From Apteryx mantelli (Eukaryota > Chordata > Aves > Apterygiformes > Apterygidae): DNA of 64,000 bases. Position numbers and translations under genes: made by a program. The DNA is taken from NCBI RefSeq assembly GCF_036417845.1, contig NC_089994.1:18308001-18372000 (forward strand). Direction: 5' to 3'. The notes beneath the pieces are model-generated. The model ran no database searches. It was not told where the DNA came from and saw only the letters and a list, made by a program, of their open reading frames with translations. Shown here one piece after another: positions 47,101 through 59,100 of this stretch; position 1 is the stretch's first letter; each line of letters starts with the position of its first letter.

Positions 47101-50100
47101 CTGACGCCCACAGCCTCCTGGCTGAGCAGCACTGAAACTGGCTGTTCACACAAGTTTTTGTGGCTGTTTCTAAGATCAAGTTCTAACCGTGGTGGCTTTA
47201 TAATGCGCTCGCCCTCTGCTCTTTCCCCTTCGGGTTGTTTGAGCACCCACTATCGCACTCCGTCTGTGCGCGCTGCAGAGCAGCCGTAGCAGGGACGGGG
47301 CGCAGCAGCAGGCGGGCTGCCAGGCTGCAGCGGGGTAGAGCTGCGAGTGCAAGACATTTCTTTACTGGATACAAACTGGGCTGAATCTGCTTCCCTCCGA
47401 TGCAGGGACGGTGATGTGCTCTTCTCCCAGGGTGCCTTAACTGCACGCCCGCCCTTTTCCAGCCAGGCTCACCTTGCTGTGCATCAAGGTGTTCGGGTGG
47501 GGAGGGTTTTTGTCTGACCCCTTCCAGGCAAAATGTTGTTTTTTCAGGGGCTTGCAACTGCAGAGGACTTGACCTGATGGCAGATGTGATCCTCTCTGGT
47601 CCTCCAGCTTGACTGGAGGAGAGAGAGTGCTGTGGGCTTCTGCTTTTGGTGGTGTGTGCACCCCAAGACTCGCCCTTCAGGCACAGCACTGCACGGAGTG
47701 CCAGGCAGCAGGGGCCAGTGCACCCTCTCAAGACTGGAGCAGGCGCGTGGAGCAGCCCTTCCTTCTCCTCTGTGAGCAGAGGAAATGCTGCCATGTGTAA
47801 ATTTACATACGACTTGGCAAAATGTATGTTTGTGTCATTTCTGCAAGAGCAGCAGCCGGCTCTGCTGCTTACACATTGCGGCAGTAATAGAGGTGCCTGA
47901 GTTATAGTGAGACTTATTTCATTTTACAGCTCCTACAGCGTTAACAGATGTACGGGCGTCTGATCCAATCATGCAGCAAGAGATTTTGGGGCCAGTTCTT
48001 CCAGTTTTGACAGTGTGTAAGCTAGGAGCAGCCGTACATTTTACAAACAAGAATAAGCGACCCTTAGCAACATATGTCTGTGCTGGCAGTTACAACGTAA
48101 TCATAAATAAGGAACCCTGCTAGGCAGAGATGTATCTGGGCTCTGCATACGGTCAGTATGGACAAAGCATCTGCCTTCTCCCGCTATATTAATGAGGTGC
48201 AGGCGCCGGAATCCCTAGGCTGTACGGATGGGTTTGCAGGGTGGGCCAAAAGGACTTGGAAAACAAATGTTAACCCAGAGCACAGAAGGCTTATTTACTT
48301 TAAAGGCTGGATTTAATTTTAGCCACACTTCACACAGGGGACAGGTGAGCCAAGTAGGAGTAGCTTAGCTTCCTGTTCATTGGCGCTCGCTCCTCCCTGC
48401 GTACGAGCAGGTGGCAGCTCTGCCACCGGAGCTCGGTGCAAAAAGGCTCCTGCTTCAGTCCTGGTGCCCCCCTGCCACTGGCCTCTGCTCCCGGCTGGGA
48501 GCGTAGGGTGCACTGGGGCCTGAGGATCCAAGCCCTTCTGCGGTTTAATGGCCAGCACCTCCCTCGGACGTGGGGTAGCATTCAGGACAGAAAAATCCCT
48601 TTTTTAATACTGCAAAATACAGGACAAGCACTGAACTTGTAAAGAGCCGAGCGTGGCCTCTGCAGGGTTCTGCTCTGCTAAACTGCAGCAGCCCACGGGG
48701 CCAGCGCTGCTCTCAGCCTGATCTCTGCTCGCTCCCGATTTCCAGCACTGGCCCCCTGTGCCTCCATCTGAGACAACAGGGTCCACCTGATGGCAGCCCC
48801 CCTCCGCTTCAGCTGCCTAGAAACAAGAGTCCATAGAAAGGGAGAGGGGGGAGCTGGAAGCTGAGTGAACCCTAATAAATTTAATCTCTACATCATGTTA
48901 AAATGTAGTAGCTAAATTTATTTCTCCTTGCAATCAAAACAATACTAGCTTTGGCCCCAAAACAGTAGTGATATTTCTCCCCACCCCAGCTGGAAAAAAA
49001 AAGAAAATACTATAAATCCAGCCAGGAGCTGATTTATATAGTATTCATGAAGAATTTATATTGCAAAGAATTTTATTCAATTAAACTTGAAAAGCCTCTA
49101 GATTCTTAAGGTTCAATAGTGATAACTGAAACAGAGCTATCATAAAACTGGATGGCCTGTCTGGAGCAGGCATTGAGAAAATGCCTGATGTGACATTGCA
49201 GCTGACAGCACAGTCCAAATCAAGAGCATTTGTCATTGGGATGTGTTACAGGCTAAGGCTTGGAAAATTACTCTGTGAAAAATGTGCATTAACAATAGCC
49301 ATGAAATATCTGTTTAAAAAAAAAAAGGGGTGAATAATGAGACAGCAGTATCTATTAGTGCTGGGCATTCTTCACTCTGACCCTGCTCTGATTAAAAAGT
49401 TAACACAAAAGCCAGAGACACTTTCTGGGAGCAAGTTTAAGGATGTTCCTACTTGAATAATTGAACAGAGGAGGCTGCATGACTTAAAAGCTCCCAACAC
49501 TGAGAACTGCACTCAGTGCAGGACATGAACTCCTAATTTGGAGCTTTTTCAAAGCACAGTCACCTTACAGCCAGGAGAATTTATCTCTAATGCTCCTTCC
49601 TACAAGGACAAGAGGGCTTAAACCAACATGCCTGACATATATTCTTCCAAATTATGTTTACAAGCTGTAGGTGTCTTGGACTTAACTGTACAAACTGTAA
49701 TTCTATGGCTATTCTGAATACAACATGGGTATCAAGGAGTTTTAGTTCATTAAGCTTGGTGTAATGCACTAATTTACATATCCAGGATGTTTTTCTAGCA
49801 GTCTTCAATCCATCGGGCAGCTGGAAAAACTTCTAACAGAGCTATTCTAAGATTCCTCAATTTTAGTTAGCTCGCTCTGTCAAATTACTCAAAGCTGCCT
49901 TTGGTTTCTTGTTAGAGGCTCAGGTTGCTGAGCTTGTATGATGTAGATTGATACGCTTGAAGTTGCAGCATTAAAATAGCAAGCGTAGGAATGTTTTTAA
50001 AAAAAAATGCAGCAAAACATACAGCTGTTCTGAAGGATTAAGTGTTCAGTTGACCTAGGTGAGCGCTGACTCAAGGATGTCTTTTCTGTTAAGTACTGTG

Positions 50101-50770
50101 TTCTGCTATCATGATGTTTGCAGCCAGATTTTTCAGACTTCAGCACATGCTCAGATCTATTCTACTAAGGACTCCATGGGAAGCAGTGAAACTCCTGAAG
50201 TTACTACTAATTTTTGTGAGATCTGAACTTTTAGGTGCTAGCCTCTCTCTTCTAAGTGTACCTGTGTCAGCTGAAAAGGCCCCAGGCTCCTACTGCTCAT
50301 CATGACCCCTCTATCTGCAGACGCAGTGACCTGAGTGGTCCCCCGCATGCAGATATTTGATAAGGGGACTCAGCTCTGTCCCCTCAGCTGATACCTGCAG
50401 CTAAAAGGGGATGCTGTGACCAAGCTGTGCTCAGCATGGTCTGTGCGCTGGGAGGGCAGGTCCACATGGAGTTAACTCCTGCTGGCCGCACAGATCTTGC
50501 TTGCACATGAACTGTAGGATTTAGCCCTTCTTCCTTTAATCCCTTTTTCCTGCACAAGCCCCATTCCTGGCAGAGAATATGCTGAGAAATTCTTCACGTA
50601 TGCATGAAAAGAGGCAGCCAGTGCCAGAGAGTACATTCCTGTAAATCTACAAAGCTCCTCTTCTAGCTTCAGTCAGGGCTGATGGATTGAAAGCAACTTA
50701 ACAAAAGAAAAGCAAGCTGGGCTCAGCATTAAAGTATGACAGTTAAGGGCCCTTTGGTACAAGTAAATCA
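44160..50770. other. Intergenic region between UBE3B and MMAB, no gene supported
   Basis: Two converging genes face each other across this 6.6-kb stretch. The left part (about 44570-48800) is GC-rich with scattered long but featureless open frames on both strands. The right part (48880-50100) turns AT-rich. I could not identify exons, RNA genes or transposons here. The MMAB 3' UTR may reach into the right end. Confidence 0.55.
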
Positions 50771-50772
50771 CA

Positions 50773-50778
50773 TTTATT
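50773..50778 (-). terminator. MMAB: Candidate MMAB polyadenylation signal
   Basis: TTTATT on the plus strand reads AATAAA for MMAB, 450 nt past its stop codon. It is the nearest canonical hexamer on that strand. More distal ones exist near 49070 and 48917, so a longer 3' UTR is possible. Confidence 0.45.
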
Positions 50779-51228
50779 ATTTCAGAGCTGATGGACAGAG
50801 TTCCTGAATCTCTGCGCAGTTGCTGTTCTGTATGAACATTACGAATTAAAGAGAAGCTGATTATTTTTTCTTCTCCATTCCTCAGAGTCCTGTCAAAGTC
50901 TTCCCACAGCACCTGCCACTGCCCAGAGAAATTAAAACATCTCTAGGAGTCAGCTGTGGTTATTTGAAGTCTTTTGCCTCAGTTCCAGTTTGAGGCAAAC
51001 ATTAATTCTGAAGCCACCACCATTACTACAAGAGATATTCGGACAAGGCCTAGTGAACAGCTGTGTTCCTTACAGCATTTATGAACAAGGTCCTGGTTAT
51101 GTTAGCTGGAAGTTTTTGGCCAGCTCACATTCCCAATCCAGGCTCATTCTCTTCCCTTTCTTGCCTGGGGAAAACAGTCTGTTGGATTTAGCTTCTCATG
51201 ATTTGGAAAGCAACATCCCAACTCCCAG

Positions 51229-54200
51229 TTATGGTTCAGACTTTATATATATTTTCTCTTCCTTCCCTTCTTTCATTGCAGCATAACGTGCCAAAACGAA
51301 GAGATAGTCGCTTAGTCTAGAAACCAACGGAAAAGCAGTGAAACCATTTCTCGCATCAGGTGCGGTTGTATCCAGCAACGTACAACTACACAACAGAGCA
51401 CATTTGATTACAGCACTAGGAACTGCAGGGAAAGTCAGGCAAAGAGAGACCATATGAACAAGTGGCCTTCAAAAAGAAAGTTAAGTGGCTGCTCCCTCAG
51501 CACCCCAATAGTGTCCGCAGACACATACAGGCCATACAAAAATGCTTTTTAACAAGCTGTTTATTAAAACTTTAAAAGATCTTAATCTGGAAAGGAAGCT
51601 TCTTGAGAGGTAAAACCCTGCAGTTCTATGCCAAGACTAGAGAAACACCACCAAGCATACTTCAATAGGACACAACAAGGGTTTGGGATCTTCTTTGTTT
51701 GTTTGTTTTTACCTGTTTAAGTATTTGGCCACATTTGGATCTGCTTCCCCTGCTTGTACTAATGGAACCACACTAGAACGAGAAAAGAAAGTCGTGAATG
51801 TATTTAGCTTGCTAGCTCCGAACGCACAAATGAATGCAGTTTGCTGGAGCACTAAGCTTCATGCTCCAGCCTCACCTGGAGTCCCCATTCTAATTCCCCA
51901 TAGCACGTGTGAACACCATCTAGTTCTCCAAGAGGAATCATGGTGGCTACATAATAAAACCAATCATTTTAACTCTTCTGGAGGACTGCAGTTCCGCTCT
52001 TCTAAAGAACACTGATAAACAGGTATCCCTGAAATATGGAGCAGTTTTGTAGGTGATTAATACCCTGGAGGCTCATTATCCTTTCCTGCAGGTAAACACT
52101 GACCCTTCTTGGAGCTGTTCTTTGCCTCTTGACTGGTGTACAGCCTTCATTTGAGCTTCCTTTTGACAAGAAAACACTGACTATGATGTTATTTTTTTCC
52201 AAGATTACATTGTTCCAGTGTATCTTGTTTCGGCAGTTTAAGATGCCGTTGTTGACCACAGTCAGAGTAGCTCTCCTTGCAGCAGAGCACGTCCATGGAA
52301 ATGTCCTCCTGCTTGTCAGCTGCTTCAGTAAGGAACCCCCCAGCATCTCAGTTAAAACTGCTGATTAGCAGGTTTGGGCTAACACAAGGTATTTTGCATG
52401 GAAGTGACTTATATAAGTGTACTTTACTAGGGGAGCTTTCACCTCCAAAAGAGGTGTAGGACAAGTAACATTTTAAGGTGGGCAGTAACATCTTAAGCTG
52501 CTACAAACTTCACTGGATCTCGTCTGCCAGTGCCCCAGCTTCGACGGGTGCTAGCCTACAAAATACACTGAACAAATGAGATACTAGAAGAATGCATCAA
52601 TGCATCTTGGCATAAACAGGCCTGTTCTTTCTGAACTTCTTAACTCAGATGACCCAGTCTGGGGGAGGGAAGACCAATGCAAACATACCAAACTTGACTC
52701 AAGTTCTAGCCAAGTGCAGAACATCTAAGGTCAGTTGCTCTGTCTGCAACTTTACATGTTTTGCAATCGTAGCAATCTGCTCATCTTTCATCCATTTTAT
52801 TCAGTTACATTAACAGCCCAACACTCACCACCTTTCAGCTCTGCGGCAGACAGCTCGGGAAAAATGGAGAGCAGTACTGCTTTTACCTCCTGACTGAAAC
52901 AACAATTAAACAGAGCATTAATGCCTGCTGACATTAGATAGCCACCCACCTCATTGTATAAATGCAGCAAAGCTTATCACATCTCATACACACATGCAAC
53001 TGAACCTTATGTTCTGGCTAGGCAGTTGTGAAGAGATATCTAAATGCAATAGTACGTGGAAATTTAGCTTAATCTGATCCTTCTCTCTGCTTTCCTTTTG
53101 GTATTTGGTCCATAGAAGTAACTGTTTTTTTCCCCAGTGGCAGGTGGTAGAGTAGATTTACCCTAAAGAAGCAAGCAAGTGGCACAAGAAGTACCTACTG
53201 GCAGTATGAAAGCTTTGAGTGGGGGAAGCTGTTCCGAGTATTTGTCAATCCACTGTTCCAGCTCCAGAACTGGCTTCTCGCTAAAAGATGTTCGTTCTAC
53301 AGAGGGGAAAGAAGAATCAACTAAAAGACACGCAGAAGTGATTCAATCTATAGAAGACAAAGCTCCACTTTGATATTACTTGGATCAGTAAGTCATGAGA
53401 AAGCATCCTCCACATCCCTCCTGGTGGAGTGGGGCTGGCTCCCCATTCAGCAGCTGTGGCTGGGGTGCGGTTTTGGTGCAATGCCCCAAGCTGGCCCCAT
53501 CACTCGAGTCACACAAACACAGCAGCAGCTTTTGGGACTGCGTGTTATTTCCTTGCCTGTGGGGCAGCCCTCGTGCAGCTCCGACCACCACACACAACAA
53601 TAACAGCCATCCAGTAACAGTTTCTAGCAGCTAGCATTAATTCCAGAACTGTTATCCTAGGAAAGGTACTTTGGGGCTTACTTAAGTGAGCCTCCCTGGC
53701 TGAGGAGAGAGGTGTTGCGATGTTGGAGCCCACATCCTGCAGCATACACTGGACCTAGATGCGGCAATAAGGAAAAAAAGTAAGAAGTGCTTTCATTATC
53801 CAGCCTTTGATGCTCTGGTAGGGCTGCAGCAAGCTCTGGGAGGCGACAGCTGGTTGTGCTGATTAAAGAAGATCCTACCCTTGTTGTTCATCATCCCCCA
53901 GTCTGCTGGCAGGAGGGATCAGATAAGTGCTCCCTAATTGCTTTATGAGAAGCCAGATTAGCACGTGTACTCATTTTCACTGGCACATTAAACTGCCCTG
54001 GCTGACTTTGCAGAAAGCAGACTTGGAGGAGTGCTCATATGATCCCTTTGCCGGTAGAACACCACAACCAGGAACCTCTGAAAGAAAGGCAGTGACAAAC
54101 AGCTGGAGATAGTGCTGACTTGATGTCACATCTGTTTCTGAGAGGAGCATCTCTCCACAGCCTAGGATGTTTGAGAGGCAGTTTGGTAAAGCTTTCCAAA

Positions 54201-55586
54201 GCCTCTGATTAGCTACTTCCGAGCTCTTTTGTACAACAAAGCTAATTAGCAAAAACCCCAGGCTGCCATGGTGGGAGCTGCCTCCCACCATCATGCCCAT
54301 GTAGTTGCTTCGTCCTGCTTTCAGGTTTGAAGCTAACGTGACAACAAGGCTTAACTTGTGTCCATGAGCTTGTGCAGTAACAGGTCTGAATAGATCTCTT
54401 AGAAATATGTTTGTCTCCCCGTAACTAATCTGCTTGGTCTACTGGTTTCCTTTTCAGTTTAAGATACGGTTTATTACTTACAAAGTAATTAAGGATAAGA
54501 CTCTCAAGTATTTATTAGATACTTCATTTTAATACTTTAATGCTATATTTATTAAATTCCTGCGTCAATGGGAGCATTGTGTCTGAAAATAGAGTTGAAG
54601 AATACATGTCAGTAGCACAAATGAAACTACTACACAGGGTAAAGATGACCGTTAATACTCACTTTGTGAAGCTGTTCAACAAACGTGTGGCCCTTTTCAC
54701 TGCTAAATTCACTAGCAAGCCTAGATTAAGAAAAGTCGAGTTAGCCAGAGACGAGAAGATTACTACGACTGTGCATACACCTTTTTCTGTATGAAAGACG
54801 TGGAAATTGGATGTTACTAGCTATTTGTCAGCCCAGCCCTCCAGAGAAACATAGTCCTCAGCATATCCCCTTCCCTCCTGCAGAAGGATGGGATGTGGGA
54901 GCAGTTCCTAATAGAAATAAGACAAGCAGAAGACCCCCAGCGCAAGGGGCTCAGGCCAACGCGGCTGCATCTCCTGGGTGTGCACGGAGCCGCAGGGCCG
55001 GGTGCTGCGGGTGAGAGCACCCCGGCTCGGTGGGGGTTTCAGTGGAGGGCGGCCGGTTCGCGCGACTCCCGCTGGGCCTGCGCCAGCCCCTCTCGCGGGC
55101 AGCACCGGGGGACGGGGCTGGGGCGCGAGGCTCACCCAATGGCCGAGTTCAGCTCGTCCGCCGTGCCCAGGGCTTCGAAGATCCGGTCGTCCTTCGGCCT
55201 CCTCTCTCCGGTGAAAGTGCTGGAAAAACCTTGGAAAACAGCCAAGGGGGGAGGAGGTCGGTGCGCGGGACCCAGCGGAGCTGAGCCCCGAGGCCGCCGG
55301 GGCCCCCCTCCCGGGAGCGGCCCCGGCCCTACCTGCGTCTCCCGTTCCCGTGTAGATCTTCGGGGCGCGGGCGCTGCGGGGGCCGCGGTCTGGGCTGTGG
55401 AGGCACAGGCGGGCCGTGAGCGCGGGGAGCCGGTCCCAGTCCCGGCCCCGGTCCCGGTCCCGGTTCCTCCCCTAGCGCTCACCTGGTCGCCCCGCCGCCG
55501 TGGCGGCGGCCTGCTGCCACCGTCGCCGCCGGGCCCCGCGGCCTGCGCGGGCCTAGTGCAGCCGCCGCCGCCGCCAGCCTCAGCAT
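51229..55586 (-). CDS. MMAB: Cob(I)alamin adenosyltransferase, mitochondrial
   Basis: The enzyme transfers the 5'-deoxyadenosyl group of ATP to cob(I)alamin in the mitochondrial matrix, making the cofactor of methylmalonyl-CoA mutase. There are nine exons on the minus strand: 55483-55586, 55333-55394, 55136-55229, 54663-54720, 53682-53754, 53199-53296, 52829-52893, 51713-51772 and 51229-51316; 702 nt and 233 aa (human 250). The first in-frame ATG gives [18 protein letters not shown], an Arg- and Ala-rich head free of acidic residues, as in a mitochondrial presequence. Then come [10 protein letters not shown] and [14 protein letters not shown] (nucleotide-binding part), [19 protein letters not shown], and [12 protein letters not shown], in which Arg176, Arg180, Arg181, Glu183 and Arg184 match human Arg186, Arg190, Arg191, Glu193 and Arg194. 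The end is [17 protein letters not shown]. All phases agree. Gly51 and Ala55 stand where human has Lys, and Cys185 where human has Arg195. Confidence 0.95.
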
Positions 55587-55830
55587 CCCTCTCGGCTCCC
55601 GTAGCCCCGGCCTCTGACCCCGCCCCACCGGGCCGCCGCCCCCCTGACCCTCCTCGGCCGCCGTCCCGCCTCTCTCCCGCGCTGTCACCCCAGCGCCGCA
55701 CCACTCGACGCTGCCTCACTCGCATTGGCCCTCCCTAAACCCCGCCCCTGCGATCCGCCCGGCCATTGGCGCGAGGGCGAGGAGGGCGGGAGCAGGCGCG
55801 GCTCCTATTGGCCAGAGGGACGGTCAATCG
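55587..55830. promoter_or_regulatory. MMAB/MVK bidirectional promoter
   Basis: The 5' ends of the two genes are less than 300 bp apart in a CpG island. Three inverted CCAAT boxes (ATTGG at 55724-55728, 55765-55769 and 55807-55811) bind NF-Y in such promoters, and GC boxes (ccccgcccc at 55739-55748, gggcgggag at 55784-55792) suit Sp1. There is no TATA box. In mammals this head-to-head pair is known to be driven by SREBP-2, which works with NF-Y and Sp1, and the sequence here keeps all three kinds of site. Confidence 0.75.
55685..55693 (+). promoter_or_regulatory. Candidate sterol regulatory element
   Basis: TCACCCCAG differs at its last base from the TCACCCCAC core of the classical SRE-1 of cholesterol genes. 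It lies 31 bp from the first inverted CCAAT box, a spacing typical of SREBP/NF-Y pairs. This is inference from motif and context only. Confidence 0.5.
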
Positions 55831-55864
55831 GCGGGGGCGGTGTGGCTCGGCGACTGAGGCGGCG
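55831..55864 (+). other. MVK: Predicted MVK non-coding exon 1 (5' end not fixed)
   Basis: The human gene starts with a non-coding exon. Here a donor (GGCG before gtgagt) at 55865 follows the promoter, and the next acceptor is gtttgcag ending at 56128, six nt before the coding start. The left edge is a guess. Confidence 0.5.
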
Positions 55865-55889
55865 GTGAGTGGGAAGCGGGACCCCCGGG

Positions 55890-56100
55890 CCGGCGTGGCC
55901 TTGGGCCTAGGCTCCCACCCCCACCCCCGGCAGCGCCGCTCCTGCCCGCGGCGGTCGGAGGGGGAGGCGGAGGGATATGGGAGTGGGGACAGGGGTCCCG
56001 GCGTCCCGGCCTTGGCCTCAGCAGCGCCGCTCCTGCCCGCGGCGGCGGGAGGGGGAGGGAATGGGAACGGGGGCGGGAGGGGGGATCCCGGTGCCGCAGC
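55890..56100 (+). repeat. 91-bp tandem duplication in MVK intron 1
   Basis: The segment gcagcgccgctcctgcccgc and its GC-rich neighbours appear at 55930 and again at 56021. The preceding gcgtggccttgggccta and gcgtcccggccttggcctc also correspond. The copies have diverged in their right halves. They lie within the intron between the promoter and the coding start. Confidence 0.8.
56047..56084 (+). other. G-quadruplex-prone tract in MVK intron 1
   Basis: At least six runs of three or more G, separated by 1-3 bases, lie on the MVK sense strand in the right half of the second duplication copy. This fits the usual G3+N1-7 rule for an intramolecular quadruplex. Confidence 0.7.
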
Positions 56101-56134
56101 GCTTTCAGCCGCCGCTCCCCGTTTGCAGGCGGAG

Positions 56135-59100
56135 ATGCTGGAGCGGAGCCTCGTGGTGTCCGCCCCGGGGAAGGTGATCCTGCACGGGGAGCACGCGGTG
56201 GTTCACGGCAAGGTGAGGAGGTGCCGCGGCTCCCCGGCCCCCCGGGCCCGGCGGCGGTGGCGGCGGCGGCGCGGCTCACGGTTGCTCCTCGCCCGCAGGT
56301 GGCCCTGGCCGTGGCGCTGGACCTGCGGACCTTCCTGCGGCTGCGGCCCGGCGGCGGCGGCAGCGTGACCGTCCGCCTGCCCGGCGTCGGCGTGGCGGCC
56401 AGCTGGGACACGCCGCGGCTGCGGGCGCTGCGGAGCGGCTTCTCAGGCAAGCGGTGGGGAGGGGAGCCGCCGCCCGCGGCGACGGGGCCCTGCGCCTCCC
56501 GCCTGCCCCGGGCCCCGCCGGCTGCCCCGGGCCCCCTCCGCCGCGGCCGGGCACGGCGGGTGTGCGCAGGGGGCCCTCGCTGTGGCTGTGGCTGTGTCGC
56601 CCTGGCCCCGCTCCCAGGGCCTTGTTCTAGCGCTGCTGCCGCCCCGGCAGGCGGGACCCAGCCGAGGACCATCCGGGCACGTTGCTGCTCACCTGGGCCT
56701 GAAGGGAGTCTCTCCAAAACTGGTCTGAGTTGAGGGCTCTTGGGGAGGGTGGGGACACGGGGCCCATTTTTCTGTCTCTGCCCCCTGCCAGTCCTTGCTG
56801 GGATTTCTGCGGAATCCCGTACTGGAAAGAACTGCTGGCCTGCCAAATGTGCCGTCTTTCTCTGGAGGACCTGGCATTAGCTCCTGTGATCTTCACAGGC
56901 ACTGTTTGCTTAGCAGAGGACAGAACAAAGTGTCAGCACATTGGTAATCTCTCAGCGCAGACCAAAATTTGTCTTATGCTGTTATCTGCTCATATCCGTT
57001 TGGATTCTCGGCTTCTGCGTGAAGCACATCAGAATATTCCTCATTCTTTAATAAAGAACTTCTGACTCGCCAGGCTCTGTGTAATGATGGATGGGCACTG
57101 AGAAGTGCAGGCAAGGGGAGAATTGCTAGAATACGTGGGCATGGGGATACAGAAACACTGGTTTTCAGAATGACTGGTGGAGATTTTGCTTTTATTTTAT
57201 CGTGAGTCCTTGGGTAGCAGGTTTGTACATGAACCATGCTGACTGGCTTACAGTCTGTTGTGCCTACTAAAACAGGAGATGTTGTTCTTGTAAATACTGC
57301 TTTCAAGTTTAAAAACTCACTGGTTTCTAAGTGTTTAAATTCTGCCCTGCTTGCTTCCGTAGCTGACTTTGATGAATCTAAATCCCCCAGCGTAGAACAG
57401 CTGGACACATTGAGAGAGTTTGCTGGAATCACTGCTGAATCCTCAGCTCCCGAGAGCCTTGCTACTCTTGCCTTTCTCTATATGTGCCTGGCTATTTCAG
57501 CTAAGTATGGGTAAGATTATCTTCCTGTACCAAAATAAACATGCTATCTTGCGTGTTGTGCATCATTAATTGCTTTTACAAGGTCACAGAAAGAAACCAA
57601 ATGTGTGAGGTGAAATGAGAAATTAAAGAGACTCACACTTAGGTTCTAAGCACCTCAAGAGCAACTCGTTAGAGCTAAGCTGCACTTTTTTTGGGGGGGG
57701 GAGGGGAATGCCAAGTGCCCCAAGCAGGTGGGGGAGGGATCGTTTACTCTACTTCAGACATCTACCTTTGAGATGCTTGAGTCCCACCCTTCCTGTACAG
57801 TCAGCAGAGGCAGAGACAGACATCCGCCCCATCCCTGACAGGCGGTTCTTCTCATCCTGAATTAGGTTAGAAGAATTACCATGGAAACATACTTGAATTA
57901 AATGTCTGAGCTATGTCTGGTCTCTCTGGTGGGCTGAATCTCTCTCAAAATATGGGAACTTGGGGTAGCCGCAGGTTGGGGCTCTCCCAGTTTCTAAACT
58001 TGACCAACGCTGTTGACGATATTACTGTAAGTTACTGAAAAGCTACTGAGGGTAAGGTGTGATACAGCACTGCCTGCTATTGCAAATGAGGTCAGAGCCT
58101 GAATTCAAATCCTGAACTGTAAAGGAATCAAAGGTTAAAGAATTATGATTTGTAGCTGCATTGTGTTTTGCTTTGCCGTCTCTGAGCTTCTTGGTGATAG
58201 CACTGGTGCTGTGATCAGCCTGCTCTGGAACTTACCCCTTCATATCCTTGACCAGCCAGTGGAAAGCTCCTAGGTTTGACGTGAGGGTCTGTAATGCAAC
58301 CCGCGTGCGTTCAGTAGCGACCGGGAGCATCTGGACGCAAACACGTGCGTGTATTTCATTTTTCCATCAGTTCGTCACTCTAGTAAGATGCAACTATGCA
58401 GTTATGGTCACGTTTACAACATTTACAACAATCTTTGAAGGGTCTCTTTATGGTGCTACTCAAGTATTTGGTTACTAAGTGCCCCTGCTAGCAGCTTGAC
58501 AAGCTGTGCTAATCACAGATCCAATTCAGCAAGGCTTTGTTCTAGTACAATGGCTTAGCAAGGCTACTCAGCTGTGCTAACTGAACGCTCGTGAGGCCCA
58601 TGTCTGTCGGATGCTTATGCATGTGCTGAGGTTGCCAATTTTCAACCAGCTTTTCCTGTGATCAGTCCTAATTGGCATTTCTTGCCTTTGAAATGTTGTT
58701 TCAAGATGGAATTCAAGGTCATTGCATGTAGCCTGTGTGTTTGTGTTTCAGAGATGTTCCGAGTGTGGACATAATCGTGTGGTCCGAGCTGCCCACGGGA
58801 GCTGGGTTAGGCTCAAGCGCCGCCTATTCCGTTTGCTTGGCGGCAGCCCTGCTGACGGCGTGCGGAGCCATTGCCTGCCCTCTGGCTGAGGGGGAGTCCA
58901 CGGCCAGGTAAAGCATCTGGGAAGCCTGCCCGCCTGGGGTGCACGGCGCTGGGGTGGCTCTTCCCTCCGAGATGCCCTGCTCACTGACATCAGCTCGCTA
59001 GAGCAGAGGGTTATTACCCACTAAATGTAATTCATGTGCTTCAGTGCCTGAAGTAGTGTTTTGCACAATTGTGCAGGTGCACAGAGATGAGCTCTAAGAT

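Noticed and set aside
55132-55725. 197-codon minus frame that includes [14 protein letters not shown] and starts at an ATG at 55725
   Set aside because: It reads through two MMAB introns. Splicing from the MLRL start joins the conserved exons in phase and gives a proper mitochondrial head.
54893-55738. 281-codon plus-strand frame opposite MMAB exons 1-3
   Set aside because: The MMAB exons on the other strand have matching phases and conserved protein; this frame is a GC-driven shadow.
55824-56846. 340-codon minus-strand frame across the MVK 5' end
   Set aside because: It is antisense to well-supported MVK exons and is explained by the CpG island.
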